Positions 53,909-62,138 of a DNA stretch of 64,000 nt are shown here, piece after piece (within the stretch, counting starts at the first letter, position 1; every line of letters starts with the position of its first letter). The stretch comes from Leeuwenhoekiella blandensis MED217 (lineage in GTDB: Bacteria > Bacteroidota > Bacteroidia > Flavobacteriales > Flavobacteriaceae), in contig NZ_CH672395.1 of assembly GCF_000152985.1 (NCBI RefSeq), positions 2,941,195 through 3,005,194 on the forward strand. The letters run 5' to 3'. Made by a program: the position numbers and the translations under genes. The notes beneath the pieces are model-generated. The model had not been told where the DNA came from. It ran no database searches and worked only from the letters and a program-made list of their open reading frames with translations.

Positions 53909-55402
53909 ATGACTACAACAAGAGATATATTTGTCGGAATTATGTTGAGTTTAATAAGCTTAGGCGTAAATGCTCAAAATACACTTACCTTAGAAGAACC
54001 AGACCGCCTCGTCAGTGCGGCGGCTTATAACAAACTGGTTTCACAAAACTTCAGCTATTTACTTTTAAGTGAAAACAGCCCACAACAGGGTATTAGTGCT
54101 ACGTTAAATGACAAAGGAAGTAATTTAAAAATCAACGGACTTCTATACAACGGATTTTCTGGTATCGTTACTATGGAAGCTGATCTTGCGAGTACAGACG
54201 GTGTTTATTTTTTTGATGAAGAAAAAGGTGGTCAACAAGCTAAGATTTCATTCAATTACTACCGCTCCTTGTTATTTTTATCTAAATACAATAAGCCTAA
54301 CTATCTAAAAAGTGCTTCCCATAGGCTGGCTATTTTAGAAGCAATTCTAGAAGCTAAAAATAAACATGATACGTATTATGAATTACTTACCGATACCCGA
54401 ATCATAAATACTAACTTTAAAGAACTACAAACAGAGATAGATATTGCAAATAAAAAAGTTATTGAAAAATTAAAAGCAATAACGGCTAAATATATAAACG
54501 ATCAGGAAATAAATGGCTTTGATGCCTTACCTATGCGTACTGTAGACACTAAAGAACTAAAACTTACACAGCCCGAAACTTTATTATTCGAAGAAGCCAC
54601 AAAAAACCATAAAATAGTAGCTACAGGTTACAATATTAACAAGTTGCTCTCCGCTTACAAAACCAATGAACTCTACATCTTAAACAAACTGGAAGACGAT
54701 CTGATAGATTTAGAACTGAAAGCAGCAGAATCTCAATGGACCTCCAAACACAACACGTTTATAGGAGTAACTCCTTTTTATAAAAGAGAAAGTTTTAGAC
54801 GCTTTACACTTGATCCAACAAAAACCTTTTCCAACATGTTTGCTGATACTAAAGGAGATCTATACGGAATAACGTTTTCTATTAATTACAATTACGAGCG
54901 TAAAAAGAATTATGGATTGAAATTATTTCCGCATCGATTTTTTATAAAAGCTTCCACTACTGCAGGTAGAGCCTCTAACAGCTCTAGTTTTTCAAACAGC
55001 ACGTTGAATTTCACACAATCTTTAGGATCTGATGTTAACGGAAATCCTATTGTTTTCACCAAAGACGATGCTGCTTTTATAGGCGATAGTCGGTATGAAT
55101 ATGGGACTTCTAATAGTGTTAAATTAGAAACGTACTATTACCCTTTCAACATACCCATTGGACTCTTTGGTATTCTCAGTTATGAGTATATTAATTTCAG
55201 CAGGCTAAAAGATGTGCAAGATAAAGAACTGTCACCCATGCGGCTAGGTGTCCTGTTTAACTTAAAAAATAAAGAAAAAGATAAGCCACTTGTTACCATT
55301 CAGGCATTTCTAGACCGAACCGATTTAAGCTTAAGTCCTAACGGTAGGGACAACGATCTGCGTTTTGGTCTTGGCGTAGGTTTACCAATCAACATACGCT
55401 AA
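53909..55402 (+). CDS. Exported protein with a probable outer-membrane beta-barrel C-terminus
   Basis: About 497 residues from the ATG at 53909, chosen because it gives a signal peptide ending LGVNAQN. The first 250 residues are helical; from about 270 the sequence shows alternating strands (HNTFIGVTPFYKRESFRRFT, DLYGITFSINYNYE, SVKLETYYYPFNIPIG) and ends DNDLRFGLGVGLPINIR, as in outer-membrane barrels. No family is recognised. It is followed by a good terminator, so it is probably monocistronic. It recalls the OMP gene near 60719 in layout but not in sequence. Confidence 0.65.
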   Translation: MTTTRDIFVGIMLSLISLGVNAQNTLTLEEPDRLVSAAAYNKLVSQNFSYLLLSENSPQQGISATLNDKGSNLKINGLLYNGFSGIVTMEADLASTDGVYFFDEEKGGQQAKISFNYYRSLLFLSKYNKPNYLKSASHRLAILEAILEAKNKHDTYYELLTDTRIINTNFKELQTEIDIANKKVIEKLKAITAKYINDQEINGFDALPMRTVDTKELKLTQPETLLFEEATKNHKIVATGYNINKLLSAYKTNELYILNKLEDDLIDLELKAAESQWTSKHNTFIGVTPFYKRESFRRFTLDPTKTFSNMFADTKGDLYGITFSINYNYERKKNYGLKLFPHRFFIKASTTAGRASNSSSFSNSTLNFTQSLGSDVNGNPIVFTKDDAAFIGDSRYEYGTSNSVKLETYYYPFNIPIGLFGILSYEYINFSRLKDVQDKELSPMRLGVLFNLKNKEKDKPLVTIQAFLDRTDLSLSPNGRDNDLRFGLGVGLPINIR

Positions 55403-55416
55403 GCTGATCATTAAAA

Positions 55417-55450
55417 AACCCGCTAAGTCCATAGCGGGTTTCTTTCTTTT
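55417..55450 (+). terminator. Rho-independent terminator after the exported protein gene
   Basis: AACCCGCT and AGCGGGTT form an 8-bp stem with an 8-nt loop and a following T-rich run. It lies 14 bp after the stop codon. Confidence 0.8.
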
Positions 55451-55465
55451 CTGTGTCGAATACCC

Positions 55466-56227
55466 TTAATCTAAATAACTAAAGCTCGCGGTGTAAAAAT
55501 CTACCGCCCCATTATGCTCATAATTTGTGGCTTTAATAGTAGCTTGGGTGGGATAGTTGAGGTCGTTGTAGGTATAATCAACCTTGATGTCGTATAAGGG
55601 CTCCCCGTTTTCATCAAAGTATACCACTTGTGAAGGATTGTTATTAAACAAGAGCGCTCGTGCTTTAACCACTTCTGAAGCCTGCGGGGTCATGGTTAAA
55701 TGAAGTTGCACGCCGTCGAGCACGTCTATGATGCCTGCAGCTTTCAAGGTATGGAAATACGGATTAGGTGCATCATCATAGGTAACCACGGCCATATACT
55801 CCTTATCTATAGTTGCGCCGGTAGTAGGATCATAATCTTCACTGTAAAAAGCAATACGCTTAGGGTTTCCGTTAGTATCATACTCCCGTACTTCCCCCAC
55901 TTCAAAAGCATTATAGGGCGACTGATACAGTTCTTCGATATCTAAATTATCGTTCTCACCGGTCACATTAACCAAGTCACCCTCTTCGTAAATAAAATAA
56001 TCGGTATCCTCCCCGTTAGAAACTTCGGTCAATCGGGTATTGGCATCATAACTTAAAAATAAAGTCGTACGGTCTGAAGCATCGGCGGTTGACGTTACGA
56101 TTGTCGAGGTGATGTATTGCGCTTCGACCTCCCCATTGACTTCTTCAAATTCGTCTGACGCAGAATCAGAACAGGATAATGCCGTTAAGGCTGTTGCTGC
56201 TAGTAAAGTGATGTACTGTTTTTTCAT
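55466..56227 (-). CDS. Hypothetical lipoprotein
   Basis: About 253 residues from the ATG at 56227. The signal MKKQYITLLAATALTALSCS has a lipobox with Cys followed by Ser-Asp and an acidic stretch (SDEFEEVNGEVEAQY), the surface-export type in Bacteroidota. The body is beta-rich with repeated DxNTRLTEV, YDTNGNPKRIAFY and FDENGEPLYDI motifs, resembling DUF4595-like or YD-type lipoproteins. It is convergent with the exported-protein gene. Function unknown. Confidence 0.75.
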   Translation of the reverse strand: MKKQYITLLAATALTALSCSDSASDEFEEVNGEVEAQYITSTIVTSTADASDRTTLFLSYDANTRLTEVSNGEDTDYFIYEEGDLVNVTGENDNLDIEELYQSPYNAFEVGEVREYDTNGNPKRIAFYSEDYDPTTGATIDKEYMAVVTYDDAPNPYFHTLKAAGIIDVLDGVQLHLTMTPQASEVVKARALLFNNNPSQVVYFDENGEPLYDIKVDYTYNDLNYPTQATIKATNYEHNGAVDFYTASFSYLD

Positions 56228-56495
56228 AATAGGTTTGGTGTTCATTTCTTTTGGTTAAGCAGACAAACCTAAACTTCTCCTCGCAATCTGTTTTACAGAA
56301 TTCAGTACTTTCTGAAAAAAAGGGGATTTTTCCTGTAGATGGCAGGAGTTGGCAATGGCCGTTTTCAGTCGGCAGTCACAGTAGGCAGTGGGCAGTTGGC
56401 TGTTTGTTATTTCTGATTTATTATTCCGGGTGGTTCTCGCGCTGGCTGTCCCAATGAAGATTGAGAATTGTATCGCGTGTCTATGAGTAGCCGCA

Positions 56496-56607
56496 GTCAT
56501 TTCGACCAGCGGGAGAAATCGCATCTGTATCCCCCTCATCCCCGGCCCTTCTCCCAAAGGAGAAGGGAGCTAGCAACCTGTGTGATCTCTCCTAACGTCG
56601 AGATGAC
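56496..56607. repeat. GTCATTTCGAC-ended inverted-repeat element, copy 2
   Basis: 112 bp long, with the same ends and inner CCCTTCTCC...GGAGAAGGG hairpin as copy 1, but shorter between the left end and the hairpin. Confidence 0.7.
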
Positions 56608-56616
56608 ATTGAAGAC

Positions 56617-56766
56617 CCATACCCGTAGGGTTTCTTATTCTTTTTCTTCAGTATAGCAAGAAGGCTCCGTTAAGAATTTTTGAAGCCTTGGAGAAAATTT
56701 AGGAGCCTTGTTGCGGTTTTGCCTGATAAGGCAAAAATACCTAAAAAAAAGGGTCTTTTCTTTTCT
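56617..56766. repeat. Long repeat family 1, copy c
   Basis: The full set of family-1 blocks up to GGGTCTTTTC, then a switch to the GCATCCGACGACCGCAG block in place of the TTTTCTTTG inverted repeat. Confidence 0.65.
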
Positions 56767-57039
56767 GCATCCGACGACCGCAGGGAGAGGAATGCACCTG
56801 TTGTGCAATGTAATACTGTTAGTCGAATTAGTAATGGCAAATCGACGTTAGGAGATTCACGAGCTCCCGTAAAATAGAAATCACGCGAGTAAAGAAAATG
56901 AACAAAACATGATTTGAAGAAACCAACTCCGGATTAAGTTGGCAATCGCTGTTCTCAGACGGCAGTCACAGTAATCAGTGAGCAGTTGGTCTCTTGTTGT
57001 TTGTTGTTTGAAAGTAGAAATACAAAATACCATTTAAAC

Positions 57040-57153
57040 GTCATTTCGACCATCGGGAGAAATCGCATTTGTAGTGCGCTTCATCAAAAGCCCTCATCCC
57101 CAGCCCTTCTCCCGCGGGAGAAGGGAGCTAGCAACCTGTGTGATCTTCCCAAT
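57040..57153. repeat. GTCATTTCGAC-ended inverted-repeat element, copy 3 (chimeric right end)
   Basis: The left end and inner hairpin match copy 1. The right end is replaced by a CCCAATAGCTATCGGGACAG sequence, a different palindromic repeat also seen near 26367. Confidence 0.6.
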
Positions 57154-57200
57154 AGCTATCGGGACAGCATGATAGATCGTATTCAAAAAGGTTATACTCA

Positions 57201-57382
57201 CTCATACCCGAAGGGTTTAGTTTCCTTTTGGTCAGTGTAGTAAGTGCATCCCGTTAAGAATTTCTGAAGCCTTGGAAGAAATTTAGGGATGCGCTTACGG
57301 TTTTTGCGATAGCAAAAAACACCTATCCAAAAGGCGTCGTTTCTTTTGGTTCGTTTTCTTTAGACGAGTAAAGAAAATGAAC
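57201..57382. repeat. Long repeat family 1, copy d
   Basis: A subfamily with TTTTGGTCAGTGTAGTAAG and GCATCCCGTTAAGAATTTC, shared with copy f at 60367. Confidence 0.65.
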
Positions 57383-57462
57383 AGAACATGAATTGAAAAA
57401 ATTAAACTTTTATTTAAACTCCTTTCTTTTTTGCATTGCCCAAAAAAGAAACAAAAAACGCT

Positions 57463-57597
57463 AGGCTTATTTTTAGATCCTTGAAAACTACGCAGCCGCC
57501 TTTGCCTGCGGATAGCAAACCGCTACGCTAGGCTATCCTCCGCTGCCCACCGCTGCGGCGCCCGCTTGTTTTACTACAGATCTAAAAAGTAGGCCGG
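57463..57597. repeat. Long repeat family 3, copy c
   Basis: Carries the same block order as the copies near 31053 and 31544, preceded by the same TTTCTTTTTTGC...CAAAAAAGAAA inverted repeat. Confidence 0.7.
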
Positions 57598-57630
57598 TTT
57601 TTTTTATTAATAATCATTCAAATGATATTC

Positions 57631-57812
57631 ATACCCGAAGGGTCAAACGAATCTAAAATTCCCTCGGTTCAGAATAGACGCGGGCAGCTCCGAAGGACAG
57701 GAGCGGTAGCGACGCGGAGCTGACAAGGCGGTTTTTGCGATAGCGAAAAATTCCTAAGCGAGGGCGTCGTTTCTTTTGGTTCGTTTTCTTTAGACGAGTA
57801 AAGAAAATGAAC
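57631..57812. repeat. Long repeat family 2, copy e
   Basis: Same blocks as the region-2 copies, but with GGTTTTTGCGATAGCGAAAA in place of the TGCCTGATAAGGCAAAA hairpin. The substitution keeps a hairpin. Confidence 0.7.
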
Positions 57813-58050
57813 AGAACATAATTTGAAAGAAAACTTATCAAACTGACCTCATAAAACTTAACGCAATAAAATCTAAACCCACAGACACCATTTTACCAAA
57901 AAAAACAATTCCTTTCCTCCCAAGACTTCGGGAGAAAAAAAGCTTGGAGATGAGGTGCACCCATGCTTTAGCTTCAGATGCTAGCGAAACCCATTTTCTT
58001 TAAACATCTTTGCACTTGCTTTTATAACTGAAGTAATTCTGAAAACGCTA

Positions 58051-59475
58051 ATGAACACCCCCACAAGCCATACCGCCTGCCCCGATTGTCACGGTCTGGG
58101 AAAACAGAACCGCGGACTCTCAAAACGTGCGAAGCAGCGGTATCAAAAGGCTTTGGAGGTGTACCAAAGGTTTCCTGATAATCCCAAACCGGTAAAGCCC
58201 AAAGCACATCTGCAGGTGTGTCCCTCCTGCTCGGGAAGCGGGCTCCTCCCTGCCCCGCAACCCCCGAAACCGGACACCACACGCTTTCCACACCTGGCGA
58301 TCATTGGGGGTGGGATTGGTGGAACAGCGCTGGCAGTGGCTTGTTTGCACCGGGGAATTCCGTTTACGTTATACGAGCGGGATACCGACTTTGCAGCACG
58401 CGCACAGGGCTACGGACTTACCCTGCAACAGGCACATACGGCGGTAAAAGGCTTTGGAATAGACAGGCTGGAACAGGGCATTGTTTCTACCCGGCATATC
58501 GCGCATACGCCAGACGGTACGGTCTTGGGCGAATGGGGCATGCGCAAATGGGACACCCAAACCAACGCAACGCCTAAACGGACCAACATTCATATTGCCC
58601 GGCAAAACCTGCGCCTGGCCTTATTGAACCAACTTTCGGGTACTGACGCGATACGCTGGGGACATCAGCTTAACGGGTTCAAACAAACGGAAACAGGCAT
58701 TGAACTCCAATTTGACATCCAAGGAAACACCTCCACAGCACAAGCCGATCTGCTGGTGGGTGCCGACGGTATTCGCAGCAGCGTACGCGCGTTGCTGTTT
58801 GAGCAAGAGCCGTATCCTTTGCGCTATCTCGATTGTATCGTGATCTTGGGGATCTGTGCGTTGAGTCCGCTAAAAAACACAGCACACGAGTTGCTGGATC
58901 AGAAAACCGTGTTTCAAACCGCCAATGGCAACGAGCGGATGTATATGATGCCTTATGATCCCGAGCATATTATGTGGCAATTCAGTTATCCGCTGGCGGA
59001 AGCCGAAGCCAAAAGCTTAAGTGCACAAGGTGCTGAAGCTTTAAAAAAGGAGGTACAAAAGCGCACCGACTGGCATGCACCTATTCCGCAAATCATCAAC
59101 GCCACACCGGCTGCTTTGATCTCGGGCTATCCGGTATATGACCGTGCTTTATTGACTCCGCAAGCCTTTACCTCTTGTGGTCCGGTAAGCCTGTTGGGCG
59201 ACGCCGCCCATCCTATGAGTCCGTTTAAAGGTCAGGGCGCCAACCAAGCCCTACTGGATGCACTGGCACTCGCCCGACGTATCACCAAAATGTGCAAGCC
59301 CGATACTTCGTGGAAGCAGACCAACCTCCGCAAAAAGATCTTAACGCCCTTTGAAACCGAAATGCTTGACCGCAGCGCCACTAAGGTCAAGGCCTCTGCC
59401 CGCGCCGCCCGCGTATTACATTCAGACCAGGTCCTTCAAGAACGCGACGGCCCTAGAGGGGGAGGTAAACAGTAG
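58051..59475 (+). CDS. FAD-dependent monooxygenase with N-terminal zinc-knuckle domain
   Basis: A 474-residue protein. Residues 9-70 contain CPDCHGLGK and CPSCSGSGLL, two CxxCxGxG-type knuckles as in the DnaJ zinc domain, separated by a basic linker. The flavin monooxygenase starts near 82: LAIIGGGIGGTALAVACLHR (GxGxxG), LYERD (Glu for ribose), LLVGADGIRSSVR (DG motif) and SLLGDAAHPMSPFKGQGANQ (GD motif). This is the PHBH/TetX-like group that hydroxylates aromatic compounds or drugs. The last residues GGGKQ and the stop lie in GGTAAACAGTAGGCAGT repeat sequence. No operon partner is seen. Confidence 0.88.
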   Translation: MNTPTSHTACPDCHGLGKQNRGLSKRAKQRYQKALEVYQRFPDNPKPVKPKAHLQVCPSCSGSGLLPAPQPPKPDTTRFPHLAIIGGGIGGTALAVACLHRGIPFTLYERDTDFAARAQGYGLTLQQAHTAVKGFGIDRLEQGIVSTRHIAHTPDGTVLGEWGMRKWDTQTNATPKRTNIHIARQNLRLALLNQLSGTDAIRWGHQLNGFKQTETGIELQFDIQGNTSTAQADLLVGADGIRSSVRALLFEQEPYPLRYLDCIVILGICALSPLKNTAHELLDQKTVFQTANGNERMYMMPYDPEHIMWQFSYPLAEAEAKSLSAQGAEALKKEVQKRTDWHAPIPQIINATPAALISGYPVYDRALLTPQAFTSCGPVSLLGDAAHPMSPFKGQGANQALLDALALARRITKMCKPDTSWKQTNLRKKILTPFETEMLDRSATKVKASARAARVLHSDQVLQERDGPRGGGKQ

Positions 59476-59696
59476 GCAGTGGGCAGTCGGCAGTCTCAGT
59501 GTACAGTAGGCAATTGCAGTTTACAGTAATGAGTTTATTGTTTAACATTAAAGTACAAAGTCAGAAATACAAAATGCAAATAGATAATGCTATGTCACTT
59601 GAGGTTACCCCGATAGCTATCGTAAGAGAAGCCTCACTGGATGAGATGCTGAAACGAGTTCAACATGACAGCGTGTATTAAAAGTGTTACATTCAC

Positions 59697-59825
59697 TCAT
59701 ACCCAAAGGGTTTTCTTTCTTTTTCTTCAGAATAGCAAGAAGGCTGCGTTAAAAATTTTCGAAGCCTTGGAGAAAATTTAGGAGGCTTCTTGCGGTTTTG
59801 CCTTCAAGGGCAAAAACACCTAAGA
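59697..59825. repeat. Long repeat family 1, copy e
   Basis: Has the CTTCAGAATAGCAAGAAGG and AAATTTAGGAGGC blocks; the end is cut off after CACCTAAGAAA. Confidence 0.65.
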
Positions 59826-60101
59826 AATGTGCCTTAACTAGATCAAGGTAAGCATTCGAATTGCTGTAAGCACATTCAATCTGACCTATTAAAACAATAG
59901 TAAATACAGATTAAATAGGGGCTTTTCTTTTGTGTAGCCTGTCCTGAGCGATAGTCGAAGGATTTCTTTGGACAAGCAAATCGACGCTAGGAGATTCACC
60001 AACTGCTGTGAAAATTGAAATCACGCGAGTAATGAATATTGATAACTATTTCAATTCATATTCCTGTTCTTTTGCCTTGATGCCAAAGAACCAAAAAATC
60101 A

Positions 60102-60236
60102 AGGCTTATTTTTAGATCCTTGAAAACTACGCAACCGCCTTATCCTGCGGATAGCAAACCGCTGCGCTAGGCTATCCTCCACTGCCCACCGCCGCGGCGC
60201 CCGCTTGTTTTGCTACAGCTCTAAAAAGTAGGCCGG
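60102..60236. repeat. Long repeat family 3, copy d
   Basis: Has all the family-3 blocks, with GCCGCGGCGCCCGCTTG and TGCTACAGCTCTAAAAAG variants. Confidence 0.7.
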
Positions 60237-60366
60237 TACTGACGTTTGAATAGACTTGAGATATTAGAATTCAGACGTTAGATGTTAGAATAAAGAGAAA
60301 AGACGGATCAACAGTTCGTAGTAGCAGTCCGCAAATAGCAGTCTTCGGTTTGCAGTATTGATTACT

Positions 60367-60548
60367 CATACCTGAAGGGTTTAGTATCCTTTTGGTCAGT
60401 ATAGCAAGGGCATCCCGTAAAGAATTTCTGAAGCCTTGGAAGAAATTTAGGGATGCGCTTGCGGTTTTTGCGATAGCAAAAAATACCTATCCAAAAGGCG
60501 TCGTTTCTTTTGGTTCGTTTTCTTTAGACGAGTAAAGAAAATGAACAG
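60367..60548. repeat. Long repeat family 1, copy f
   Basis: Near-identical to copy d, including TTGCGATAGCAAAAAATACC and the TTTAGACGAGTAAAGAAAAT end. Confidence 0.65.
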
Positions 60549-60718
60549 AACATGCTTTGAAGCAAAACTTATCATACTAACCTTAGGAAGTCAACACCCC
60601 GTTGCGCGGGCATTCCCCTATACATTCTTACAAACGGCTAGAGTATTTCAAAAAATGTTAATATATTTAACACTACGCTTGATCGTCTCGCGTAGTATTG
60701 TCCCTAAACACCTTGTGT

Positions 60719-62128
60719 ATGAATAAAAATTACCTAAGTCTGGCTTTAGGCCTTTTCCTTACCGGTTTATGTTATGCTCAGGATAAGTATCGTATTGAAT
60801 ACGATTACAATACCGAAACTGCAACTTACCTCAGCTTGAGCAGTACCAATGTGGTTCAGGATACCCTGATCAAACCACGCATCAAACGCAACAGTCTGGT
60901 GGAGATCAAGCTGCTCAATGTGAATCCTTTTGCGGTAGATGTACTTACCGAAGTAAAAGAGGAAGACCTGCAGCCGGCAGCCTCCGGTTTTAACTTCAGT
61001 TCCTTGCTGGGTGGCATCAGCGGAATGAGTGGCGACAATCTGGGACTGAATGTGAGCCAATCCTCCCTAGGTGATCCCAACTTCTTTACGGCCGGTTCCC
61101 GGGGTGCAAGCGTGAGTAGCGGCGTTACAGAACTGACCAATAAAATGGCTGCCGTTCGTGCATTAGACAATACGCTTAAAGCCAATTTAATCAACCCCAA
61201 TCTGGATAAAGATGCCATACTCGCCAATGCTAAAGCTTTGGCGCGCCAACAAACCGATGCCCGGTTGAGTGACCCGGACGCTAATTTCTACAATTACCTC
61301 GCAAATCTCGATAAGATCATCAGCACCGATACCCAGGAACTGCAAAGCAACCTGGATGCTATGCTGCAGGAGGTTGAAACCAGCGCGCCGCTGGAAACCG
61401 GAATGTCTCGCGGACAATTGGTAGAACGCAACCGCAGTATGAATAACCTGAGCGCTATTAAAGCTTCTTTAAATGATGCCGTATCTGAAACGCATACGAC
61501 CATTGATGAAATTCGCTCCCTCTTTACCCGGTTGGAAGCGGCTTCTTTTGAACGCACCTATGATTACCAACTCGAAGCCGACGCGGTAAACATCAACCTG
61601 CAGTTTGTACAAAGTGCCTTTTCTGAAGCGATGGATGATGATTCAGAAATTGCAACCCTCAAAACCCGTAACCTTAAGCTTTTTGCCACGGGTGGTTTTA
61701 AGATCAATACCAGTATCGCCCTTACGCTGAATAATTTTGGTGATAAGTCTAAAGACTATTTTATTTCTGAAGAAGGAGTGATTGGCGGTACGCCCAACGA
61801 TTACTTCATCCCTAACCTGAGTACGATGATCAACTTCTACCCGGTTATCGGAGATAACTTTAATGTAGGAGGAAGTTTTGGACTTTCCATTCCTATCGCC
61901 GATGATGTAAACGGGGTGAATTTCTTGTTAGGTCCTTCGGTGTTTTTGGGACGTCAAAGCCGACTCTCACTTTCGGGAGGTGTGGCTTACGGCCCGGTAA
62001 ACCGACTCACCAACGGGCTGGAGATCGATCAAACCACCACCTTAAGCAGCCTGGATAATTTCACTAAAAAAGTATACGACTTTGGGTATTTCTTCGGAAT
62101 CTCCTTCAGTCTGTTTGATATCAATTAA
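60719..62128 (+). CDS. Outer-membrane protein upstream of the caspase-family gene
   Basis: About 469 residues from the ATG at 60719, which gives the signal peptide MNKNYLSLALGLFLTGLCYA. After a short beta domain, residues about 100-290 are helical with coiled-coil character (DANFYNYLANLDKIISTDTQ, NNLSAIKASLNDAVSETHTT). The C-terminal 170 residues alternate strands (LKLFATGGFKINTSIALTLN, NFNVGGSFGLSIPIADDVNG, LSLSGGVAYGP) and end FGISFSLFDIN, as in outer-membrane barrels. No family is recognised. It ends 10 bp before the caspase-family gene, so the two are one operon and probably act together in the envelope. Confidence 0.7.
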   Translation: MNKNYLSLALGLFLTGLCYAQDKYRIEYDYNTETATYLSLSSTNVVQDTLIKPRIKRNSLVEIKLLNVNPFAVDVLTEVKEEDLQPAASGFNFSSLLGGISGMSGDNLGLNVSQSSLGDPNFFTAGSRGASVSSGVTELTNKMAAVRALDNTLKANLINPNLDKDAILANAKALARQQTDARLSDPDANFYNYLANLDKIISTDTQELQSNLDAMLQEVETSAPLETGMSRGQLVERNRSMNNLSAIKASLNDAVSETHTTIDEIRSLFTRLEAASFERTYDYQLEADAVNINLQFVQSAFSEAMDDDSEIATLKTRNLKLFATGGFKINTSIALTLNNFGDKSKDYFISEEGVIGGTPNDYFIPNLSTMINFYPVIGDNFNVGGSFGLSIPIADDVNGVNFLLGPSVFLGRQSRLSLSGGVAYGPVNRLTNGLEIDQTTTLSSLDNFTKKVYDFGYFFGISFSLFDIN

Positions 62129-62138
62129 ATCCCTAATT

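Larger units (their letters stand above)
56228..58050. repeat. Repeat-rich intergenic region 4
   Basis: About 1.8 kb: two GTCATTTCGAC-type elements (56496-56607, 57040-57153), family-1 copies (56617, 57201), a family-3 copy (57463) and a family-2 copy (57631), joined by GCAGT-type simple sequence. A GCATCCGACGACCGCAG block at about 56767 is shared with 51699. No gene is supported. Confidence 0.7.
59476..60718. repeat. Repeat-rich intergenic region 5
   Basis: About 1.2 kb: GCAGT-type simple sequence (59470-59530), family-1 copies (59697, 60367), a family-3 copy (60102), and a GATGCTGAAACG...AACATGACAG palindromic piece near 59645. No gene is supported. Confidence 0.7.
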
